Below, in pieces: positions 8,701-13,339 of a stretch of 13,339 nt of DNA. The stretch is from Pauljensenia sp. (GTDB lineage: Bacteria > Actinomycetota > Actinomycetes > Actinomycetales > Actinomycetaceae): the NCBI GenBank assembly GCA_029983625.1, contig JASBZF010000047.1:1-13339 (forward strand), written 5' to 3'. Each line of letters opens with the position of its first letter. The stretch's first letter is position 1. Below the pieces are notes generated by a model that did no database searches, was not told where the DNA came from, and saw only the letters and a list, made by a program, of their open reading frames with translations. The position numbers and the translations under genes are program-made.

Positions 8701-8815
8701 GCGACCACGGCTGCCCGGTCGCTTTGACATTTTCTTTTGCGCCCGAGGCGCACCCTGATATTGCGCGATCGGCTGCCACTCACACCCCGGTTCTTCCGGG
8801 AGGAAAGGCAGATCG
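8701..8815 (+). promoter_or_regulatory. Structured 5' leader of the helicase gene with possible RBS masking
   Basis: Three local hairpins lie in a row: GCGACC/GGTCGC (8701-8706 with 8717-8722), followed by a T-rich stretch; TGCGCC/GGCGCA (8738-8743 with 8747-8752); and CCCGG/CCGGG (8786-8790 with 8796-8800), which abuts the Shine-Dalgarno sequence AGGAAAGG. In addition, CTGCC (8773-8777) can pair with GGCAG (8807-8811), and CGAT (8766-8769) with ATCG (8812-8815), which would close over the ribosome-binding site and first start-codon base. A second CTGCC in the loop of the first hairpin (8711-8715) could compete for the same GGCAG. The pairings are read directly; regulation is inferred. Confidence 0.45.
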
Positions 8816-10515
8816 TGACATCCACGACGAACGAGGGCGCAGATGCGCCACAAAGCGCAACAGCTTCATGCGATTCCTTCACTGAATATTCTGCTGGTGT
8901 CGTCAGACTCGGCAAGATCGTCCCGCTTGGCGCACAAACGGAAGCTCAACCTGACATTGTGAGCACTGGAAGCGATGACTTCGGGTGTCACACATTCGCT
9001 GACTTCGGTGTGACCGACCCGATCGTTGATGCTCTTGCCGATCAGGGAATCACACACCCCTTCCCGATTCAGGCGCTCACCTTGCCGCCCGCGCTCGACC
9101 GACATGACATTATCGGTCAGGCAAAGACAGGAACAGGGAAAACTCTTGGTTTTGGCATCCCCGTCCTCGAAGATGTGATCGCGCCTGACGAAGAAGGCTA
9201 CGACGAACTCCTTAATCCGAATAAACCGCAGGCCCTCATCATTTTGCCGACTCGTGAGCTGTGTAAGCAGGTCGCTCAGGATCTGCGTCAAGCAGCGAAG
9301 TACCTGTCCACTCGTATTGTTGAAATCTATGGCGGTGTCGCTTTTGAACCGCAGATCGAGGCTTTGAATAGGGGTGTTGATATTGTTGTCGGTACTCCTG
9401 GGCGACTTATTGATCTTCTCCGTAAAAGTGTTCTTCATCTCAGCGGAGTGGAGACCGTCGTCCTCGACGAAGCCGATGAGATGCTTGATCTCGGTTTCCT
9501 TCCCGATGTGGAGACTCTTTTGTCGCGTGTCCCTACGCACCGGCACACGATGTTGTTCTCTGCCACCATGCCCGGCCCGGTTGTGGCACTTGCCCGTAAG
9601 TTCATGGAGCATCCCACTCATATTCGCGCTCAGGATCCCGCAGATCAGAACCAGACGGTGAACTCTATTAAGCAGGTGATTTATCGGGTTCATGCGATGA
9701 ATAAAGTGGAGGTTGTTGCACGAATCCTCCAATCGCGAGGGCGCGGACGTTCCATTATTTTCTGTCGGACTAAACGCACGGCGGCGCGTCTTTCAGAAGA
9801 CCTCAGCACTCGTGGTTTCGCGATTGCTTCCCTGCATGGAGATCTTGGTCAGGGTGCGCGTGAGCAGGCTCTGCGCGCATTTCGTAAAGGCAAGGTTGAT
9901 GTTCTGGTTGCCACCGATGTTGCGGCTCGCGGCATTGACGTGGATGAGGTCACGCATGTGATCAACTATCAGTGTCCTGAGGACGAGAAAATCTATATTC
10001 ACCGTATTGGTCGCACGGGCCGTGCGGGTCATTCTGGTACGGCTGTGACTTTCGTAGATTGGGATGACACGCCGCGTTGGTCACTGATTTCCAAGACTTT
10101 GGGCTTGGGGGTATCCGAACCGCTTGAAACTTACCACACCTCACCTCATCTGTATAGTGATTTGGATATTCCCACGGGAACAACGGGGCGTTTGCCTCGT
10201 GCTCAGCGTGTCCTCGCTGGTTTAGATGCCGAAGCACTAGAGGATCTTGGCGGACTGCGTTTACGTTCAGGGGGCCGAGGGCGGGGCCATGTGCGCAACA
10301 CGAAAGCTCGGGGACGTGTCCATTCTGGGGAGCGTCATCGTCTTTCCAGGGATGGAGAGCGTGAGCCACGGGCCGGTCAGCAGGGTCGTTCTGACCGTGG
10401 TACCCGAGGGCGAGGGCGCGATCATTATTCTCCAAGTGTTGAAGGTAGGCCGAAAACAGCGAAGCCTGCGCGTCAGAGGGTGCGTCGTCGCAAACGGAAG
10501 GATCAGTCCGAATAG
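8815..10515 (+). CDS. rhlE: DEAD-box ATP-dependent RNA helicase (RhlE type)
   Basis: The protein has 566 residues from GTG 8815, chosen because GGGAGGAAAGG precedes it by 6 nt; the frame extends further upstream only through rare start codons inside the leader. All DEAD-box motifs are present: Q motif FADFGVTDP...PFPIQ, motif I AKTGTGKT (103-110), PTRELCKQV, TPGRLIDL, motif II DEAD (218-221), SAT, IIFCRTKRTA, ATDVAARGIDVDEV and motif VI HRIGRTGRAG (from 396). About 80 C-terminal residues are rich in Arg, Gly and Lys (GGRGRGH, RGTRGRGRD, VRRRKRK), a typical RNA-binding tail. By homology it unwinds or remodels structured RNA, for example in ribosome assembly, cold adaptation or mRNA turnover. 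The gene order matches Rv3211 in mycobacteria. The symbol follows that orthologue; the exact subfamily is less certain. Confidence 0.92.
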   Translation: MTSTTNEGADAPQSATASCDSFTEYSAGVVRLGKIVPLGAQTEAQPDIVSTGSDDFGCHTFADFGVTDPIVDALADQGITHPFPIQALTLPPALDRHDIIGQAKTGTGKTLGFGIPVLEDVIAPDEEGYDELLNPNKPQALIILPTRELCKQVAQDLRQAAKYLSTRIVEIYGGVAFEPQIEALNRGVDIVVGTPGRLIDLLRKSVLHLSGVETVVLDEADEMLDLGFLPDVETLLSRVPTHRHTMLFSATMPGPVVALARKFMEHPTHIRAQDPADQNQTVNSIKQVIYRVHAMNKVEVVARILQSRGRGRSIIFCRTKRTAARLSEDLSTRGFAIASLHGDLGQGAREQALRAFRKGKVDVLVATDVAARGIDVDEVTHVINYQCPEDEKIYIHRIGRTGRAGHSGTAVTFVDWDDTPRWSLISKTLGLGVSEPLETYHTSPHLYSDLDIPTGTTGRLPRAQRVLAGLDAEALEDLGGLRLRSGGRGRGHVRNTKARGRVHSGERHRLSRDGEREPRAGQQGRSDRGTRGRGRDHYSPSVEGRPKTAKPARQRVRRRKRKDQSE

Positions 10516-10737
10516 TAATTCGAACTCAGGATTTCTCAGGGTTATTGACGGCGGGCACTCAGGCGTGAAAGCGGGTAGCGCCCAGTGTTTTTGGCGGCGT
10601 CCCGGCGTGGTCCCCAGCATCATCGGTCGCATCACCGAAGGTGCTGAGGTTTTGTTGTTGTCCTCCAATTCACCTTTGGACATCAAAGAGTCATGGGCTG
10701 GATTTCTCTCCAGGAGTGTCCCGTATGCCTCCTCAGC
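10516..10737. other. Intergenic junction between conserved core and accessory module
   Basis: This 222-bp region lies between the convergent helicase and DUF262-HNH genes. I see no tRNA, no integrase remnant and no clean terminator with a T run. The only local structure is a 5-bp hairpin, CTGGA/TCCAG (10698-10702 with 10709-10713). Short frames run through it on both strands, but they resemble no known protein and overlap the helicase tail. It marks the likely edge of the acquired module. Confidence 0.5.
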
Positions 10738-11907
10738 TCAACGGTTTCCCTTCGATCGGTTGTGAGCGACACAGAGCATTTCACAGTTGGTGGCATCTGT
10801 CGCACCGCCGTGAGACCAGGCGGTGACATGGTCAGCGTCCATTTCCTTGAGCGTGTAGATGCGGGTGCGGTTGTTGTTCGCGCCAACAGCACACAGGGGA
10901 CAGTTTGATGTTCCCTCTTCTTTTGCTTGTGCCGTCTGCTGTTCGTAGGCGGTGCGCTTGACCTTGTCGTCAAATATACGAATGTCGAGTAACTCGGAGC
11001 GCTTTTCACCTCCAAGGATGTACTCATAGATACCGCTTGCTTTGTGGACGGCGGGGTCGCTGCGCAGTTCTGTCACGCGGATATCGACAGCCCTACTGTC
11101 GTAAGGGGTGAGGTGGTAGGTCTCGTAGAGTCTGCCCCACTCTAATCCGCGCATTTCCTTATCCGGGATACGTTTGAACACTGTGGAAACCCAGTCGATA
11201 ACCGAGGTGAAATAGGTTTCTAGCTCTTTCGCGGAAGGAGCGTGTCTGTGGTCAGCCATGTAAGCCGAGACGGTGGTCTTTTTGGCTGCGGCAAGCCACT
11301 CTAGAGCAACATGGAGGACTTCTTGTCGCTTGGGGTCGCCTTTGACGTAGGCAGCCCACTTCTGCTGGCGCGAGTCGGCAGAGTTAGAGAACACGGCTTT
11401 GGCTGCTGTGACGAAGGGGCCTGAGTACACGGCGTTGAGGAGTTCTTGCTCATTGAGCGGCACGCCAGCAATGTTGATGGTCTGGAACCACTGCTTAATC
11501 TCCGCTTCGGTACCCGAGCTGGTGTAGATCAGCAGGGTGTTGTCGCGAATGAGGTCCTGCTGCGCTGGTGCAAGCGAAGAGAAAGTCTGTTCACGCCCGT
11601 CTACCTTGATGGCGAACTTGCCGGTGACAAAGCGTCCAATAGAGGTGATGCGCTGCTGACCGTCGAGGACTTCAAGCTGCCCATCGCCCGCGTCATTAAA
11701 ATAAATAAGCCCGAGGGGATAACCGGCAAGGATTGACTCAATGACAGCAACGTCTTTCTTTCCGTCACCGTAAATGTAGTTACGCTGATACTCAGGCTGA
11801 ATGGTCAGATGACCATTAAGGCCGTAAAGCCCTTTCCCTTCAGCTTCGTTGTACACGAAGCCTTCCACGATCTCAGCAATGCTAATTTGTTCGAGTGAAG
11901 TTTTCAT
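10738..11907 (-). CDS. DUF262 protein with C-terminal HNH endonuclease domain
   Basis: This 389-residue protein has two parts. The N-terminal DUF262 (GmrS/ParB-related) domain shows PEYQR (38-42), a long IESILAGYPLGLIYF segment and the hallmark DGQQR (82-86). The C-terminal HNH nuclease has CPLC (336-339), DADH (357-360), N374 and a terminal HNRSKGNR (H382, N383), with further Cys at 375 and 379 that probably complete a zinc site. The HNH catalytic pattern looks intact. DUF262 proteins occur in GmrSD type IV restriction, BrxU and SspE, where the domain senses or hydrolyses nucleotides and controls a nuclease. Its position directly behind a DNA methyltransferase suggests the restriction or effector half of a defence pair. 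The ATG at 11907 is 9 bp after the preceding stop (TAG, 11917), so it is probably translationally coupled. Confidence 0.88.
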   Translation of the reverse strand: MKTSLEQISIAEIVEGFVYNEAEGKGLYGLNGHLTIQPEYQRNYIYGDGKKDVAVIESILAGYPLGLIYFNDAGDGQLEVLDGQQRITSIGRFVTGKFAIKVDGREQTFSSLAPAQQDLIRDNTLLIYTSSGTEAEIKQWFQTINIAGVPLNEQELLNAVYSGPFVTAAKAVFSNSADSRQQKWAAYVKGDPKRQEVLHVALEWLAAAKKTTVSAYMADHRHAPSAKELETYFTSVIDWVSTVFKRIPDKEMRGLEWGRLYETYHLTPYDSRAVDIRVTELRSDPAVHKASGIYEYILGGEKRSELLDIRIFDDKVKRTAYEQQTAQAKEEGTSNCPLCAVGANNNRTRIYTLKEMDADHVTAWSHGGATDATNCEMLCVAHNRSKGNR

Positions 11908-11916
11908 ACCTTAATC

Positions 11917-12219
11917 CTATTCATTTCCAACATTTCGCTTGCGAATAAAAATTCGCTTGTACGCTGTTTGAGCAACTCCATCAATCACGATGTAAGCGTT
12001 CTGCACTCGCCAAGTGCGATTAGCACGCTTGTATTTATCTTGATCTTCAATCCTCGGGGGCGTGAAGAAGTCATATTTGATGGATAGATCCAAATCTCCA
12101 TCGCGCCCTACCAGCTCAAACTGATCAGGATTGTATTTGTCGAGGAAGGTGATCGGAACGCCCATAACACCTGAGCAGTATTCAAGTTCTTCGAGTGTGT
12201 ATCCGTATTCGGTGATCAT
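11917..12219 (-). CDS. Alternative C-terminal cassette of the EcoRI-family methyltransferase
   Basis: This 100-residue ORF starts at ATG 12219. Its middle, MGVPITFLDKYNPDQFE, repeats a segment of the upstream methyltransferase almost exactly, and it ends YKRIFIRKRN, like the usual C-terminus of the family. The part between (IKYDFFTPPRIEDQDKYK, then NRTWRVQNAYIV) differs from the upstream protein. It lacks the SAM-binding and NPPF regions and cannot methylate on its own. It could be a remnant of a second methyltransferase, a separately made accessory piece, or a C-terminus used in fusion when the upstream GA tract gains one unit (or loses two). The same frame continues upstream across the tract, but the start there lies inside the methyltransferase gene. 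Its ATG overlaps the TGA stop of the methyltransferase's alternative frame (ATGA). Confidence 0.7.
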   Translation of the reverse strand: MITEYGYTLEELEYCSGVMGVPITFLDKYNPDQFELVGRDGDLDLSIKYDFFTPPRIEDQDKYKRANRTWRVQNAYIVIDGVAQTAYKRIFIRKRNVGNE

Positions 12220-12271
12220 GATTCGTTCCAGTCGCTCTTTGCGCGAATGAGAATCCGAAAGTACGGAGTTA
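12216..12271 (-). other. Out-of-frame family-like C-terminus of the methyltransferase
   Basis: Immediately after the GA tract, the third frame reads VTPYFRILIRAKSDWNES and then TGA (12218-12216). PYFRILIR resembles the conserved end of EcoRI-family adenine methyltransferases. It is reached only if the tract has one unit fewer (or two more) than in this sequence. The resulting protein would be about 366 residues from ATG 13318. This is the reason to regard the state in this window as shifted. Confidence 0.7.
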
Positions 12272-13318
12272 CTCTCTCTCTCTCTCTCTCTCTCTCGTGT
12301 AGACCAGGTCTTTACCATCGTCACCATGACGGAAGCGGATGATCTCAAACTGATCGGGATTGTACTTATCTAGGAAAGTGATCGGTACGCCCATCGCTTC
12401 CACGTAATCGCTAGGGATAGCATCAACGAAGGGCACTTCGATTGCGTCGTAATTGTCATACGTGACGTAGCCGTTTTCACGCACCTGCTTATGCTTGCTG
12501 AACCTGAGATTATCTTCCATCGTCATCAACGACAAAAGCTCATGACGCCGCCCATGCTCAATATTGGTGAACCAACCAGATGCTCGTCGCGCTTGAGGGC
12601 GACCATCCTCAATGCGGAAGCATGTCGGATCTCTCTTACTCAACTCTTCTTCCGCGCCTTGGGGTAGATCGAACCATAGGCTACCTCGAGGCGTAGGCTG
12701 CCCAAGCCAAAGCTGGTTTTTCTGAATAAGTGGGAATATCTCTTTATAGGTGATGGCATTAGGGTTTCCAATGATGGAGAACTTAACTCCACCTTCAATC
12801 AACCAGGCAACAAACTCACGAAAAAGCGAGAACGGCGGATTGGTGATGACAAAGTCAGCTTCATCGCGGAGCCGCGTCACTTCCTCAGAGCGAAAGTCAC
12901 CGTCACCGTCAAGATACGACCACTTGAGATCGTCGATATTGACAACGCCATCCCCTGAGATGTCTTCGGGCTCAAGGACAAACATGCGTCCACGCTCAAA
13001 GGACTTCGCTTCATCATATTGGGGGTCGTTGAGCTCAAAGAGTGTCGGAGTGTAATACGAGCCCCCGGCATTGGAGTTGGGTGCATACGAGGTCGAGATA
13101 AGCTTCTTCAACCCGTACTCGACAAAATGGAGGGCAAAGAATTTAGTGAAGTTACTCCATTCAGGATCGTCACACGGCAAGAGCAAGGTCTTACCCCGAA
13201 ACAGATCTGGGTCATATTCAAGGTAAGCGTTAATCTCGCGCTCAATATCAGCCCATTGAGTATAGAACTCATCATTTTTAGCAGCTTTAGCGCGAGTGAG
13301 ACTACTGTTTCCAGCCAT
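12269..13318 (-). CDS. EcoRI-family adenine-specific DNA methyltransferase, truncated in this repeat state
   Basis: As read, the protein is 349 residues from ATG 13318 and stops (TAA) right after RERERERE. Family signatures are clear: KNDEFYTQWADIEREI near the N-terminus, the SAM-region PCDDPEWSNFTKFF with LKKLISTSYAP, the catalytic VITNPPF (N6-adenine type, NPPF at about 160-163), GWFTNIEHGRRHE, YDNYDAIEVP and GVPITFLDKYNPDQFE. The family normally continues to a (Y)xRILIR-type end, which here is out of frame. It presumably methylates adenine in a short DNA site, either for self-protection with the neighbouring HNH protein or for gene regulation. An upstream GTG at 13330 is in frame, but AAGGAG overlaps it, so the ATG 11 nt after AAGGAG is preferred. 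Upstream context is outside the window. Confidence 0.85.
   Translation of the reverse strand: MAGNSSLTRAKAAKNDEFYTQWADIEREINAYLEYDPDLFRGKTLLLPCDDPEWSNFTKFFALHFVEYGLKKLISTSYAPNSNAGGSYYTPTLFELNDPQYDEAKSFERGRMFVLEPEDISGDGVVNIDDLKWSYLDGDGDFRSEEVTRLRDEADFVITNPPFSLFREFVAWLIEGGVKFSIIGNPNAITYKEIFPLIQKNQLWLGQPTPRGSLWFDLPQGAEEELSKRDPTCFRIEDGRPQARRASGWFTNIEHGRRHELLSLMTMEDNLRFSKHKQVRENGYVTYDNYDAIEVPFVDAIPSDYVEAMGVPITFLDKYNPDQFEIIRFRHGDDGKDLVYTRERERERE
12272..12296 (-). repeat. (GA)n dinucleotide microsatellite inside the methyltransferase gene
   Basis: The plus strand has 25 nt of uninterrupted alternating C and T, which is 12 full GA/AG units plus one base on the coding strand. It encodes alternating Arg-Glu and contains no stop in any coding-strand frame, so slippage changes only what follows. 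Counting frames: 12 units (this sequence) gives an immediate TAA; 11 or 14 gives the PYFRILIR end; 10 or 13 gives fusion to the downstream cassette. Tracts of this length are typical contingency loci. Confidence 0.92.
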
Positions 13319-13335
13319 AAGGAGCCGCACTCCTT
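13319..13335 (-). promoter_or_regulatory. Hairpin masking the methyltransferase Shine-Dalgarno sequence
   Basis: On the minus strand AAGGAG, TGCGG and CTCCTT directly precede ATG 13318. The 6-bp arms are perfectly complementary with a 5-nt loop, so the only visible ribosome-binding site is paired in the hairpin. This could damp or control translation of the methyltransferase. The pairing is seen directly; the regulatory role is inferred. Confidence 0.5.
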
Positions 13336-13339
13336 TCCA

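Larger units (their letters stand above)
12115..12394. repeat. 51-bp direct repeat pair (12115-12165 and 12344-12394)
   Basis: The two copies are 229 bp apart, in the same orientation, and match at 45 of 51 positions. Both encode GVPITFLDKYNPDQFE in their own reading frames. One lies in the methyltransferase gene and the other in the downstream cassette. The mismatches are mostly synonymous, which indicates selection on both copies or a fairly recent origin. Recombination between the copies would keep the frame and join the methyltransferase to the downstream C-terminus. Confidence 0.9.

Noticed and set aside
8724..8729. TTGACA as a -35 box for the helicase gene
   Set aside because: No -10-like hexamer lies 16-19 bp downstream; the spacer region is a GC hairpin and the next AT-rich hexamer is about 26 bp away.
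8866..9732. A 288-residue frame on the minus strand inside the helicase gene
   Set aside because: It is antisense to conserved DEAD-box motifs, has no recognisable family and no supported start; it is a shadow of the strong coding frame.
10698..10713. Small hairpin CTGGA/TCCAG as a terminator for the helicase or the HNH gene
   Set aside because: It has only five base pairs and no T run on either strand.
10247..10765. A 172-residue plus-strand frame over the helicase tail and the intergenic junction
   Set aside because: It overlaps the Arg/Gly-rich helicase C-terminus in another frame, lacks a ribosome-binding site and shows no family motif. The low-complexity GC-rich tail tends to leave long open shadows.
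12269..12271. Treating the stop after the GA tract simply as the normal end of the methyltransferase
   Set aside because: The next frame encodes a family-like PYFRILIR end and its stop overlaps the next ATG, so the stop is better explained by the repeat count. A miscount of the repeat in the assembly remains possible.
12220..12348. Upstream extension of the cassette frame to 12348 as an independent start
   Set aside because: This part overlaps methyltransferase coding sequence in another frame and translates to unconserved sequence; the ATG at 12219 fits the homologous region and the ATGA overlap.

Overview
The window looks like chromosome from a moderate-GC actinobacterium. The strongest clue is gene order. 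adnB and adnA (minus), a DUF3107 gene (plus), a MiaE-like ferritin-fold gene (minus) and a DEAD-box helicase of the RhlE type (plus) follow the same order and strands as Rv3201c, Rv3202c, Rv3208A, Rv3210c and Rv3211 of Mycobacterium tuberculosis, with the intervening mycobacterial genes missing. The modest GC content suggests an Actinomycetaceae-like organism rather than a mycobacterium or streptomycete. The genus cannot be decided from the window.

Left part (1-7478): the 3' end of an aminoglycoside/macrolide-phosphotransferase-like kinase gene runs off the left edge. It converges on a two-gene operon, adnA then adnB, reading leftward. AdnA and AdnB are the two subunits of the actinobacterial motor-nuclease that resects double-strand breaks, the counterpart of RecBCD/AddAB. 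The AdnA subunit here carries Arg instead of Lys in its Walker A motif, while AdnB has a full set of helicase motifs.

Middle part (7479-10515): three conserved actinobacterial genes. A small DUF3107 protein gene and a ferritin-like gene converge on a large inverted repeat. The DEAD-box RNA helicase gene is preceded by a leader with several hairpins that could mask its ribosome-binding site.

Right part (10516-13339): an accessory module on the minus strand. In transcription order it holds (1) an EcoRI-family adenine-specific DNA methyltransferase, (2) a 100-residue ORF resembling a second, divergent C-terminus of the same methyltransferase family, and (3) a DUF262 protein with a C-terminal HNH nuclease domain. 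Near its 3' end the methyltransferase gene has a (GA)n microsatellite (25 nt). As read here, the tract puts the gene into a frame that stops at once. One repeat unit fewer restores a C-terminus with the family-like PYFRILIR motif, whose stop overlaps the next ATG. One unit more fuses the enzyme to the downstream cassette. The module therefore looks like a three-state phase-variable modification/defence locus, reinforced by a 51-bp direct repeat that could swap the two C-termini by recombination. This is the most interesting part of the window.
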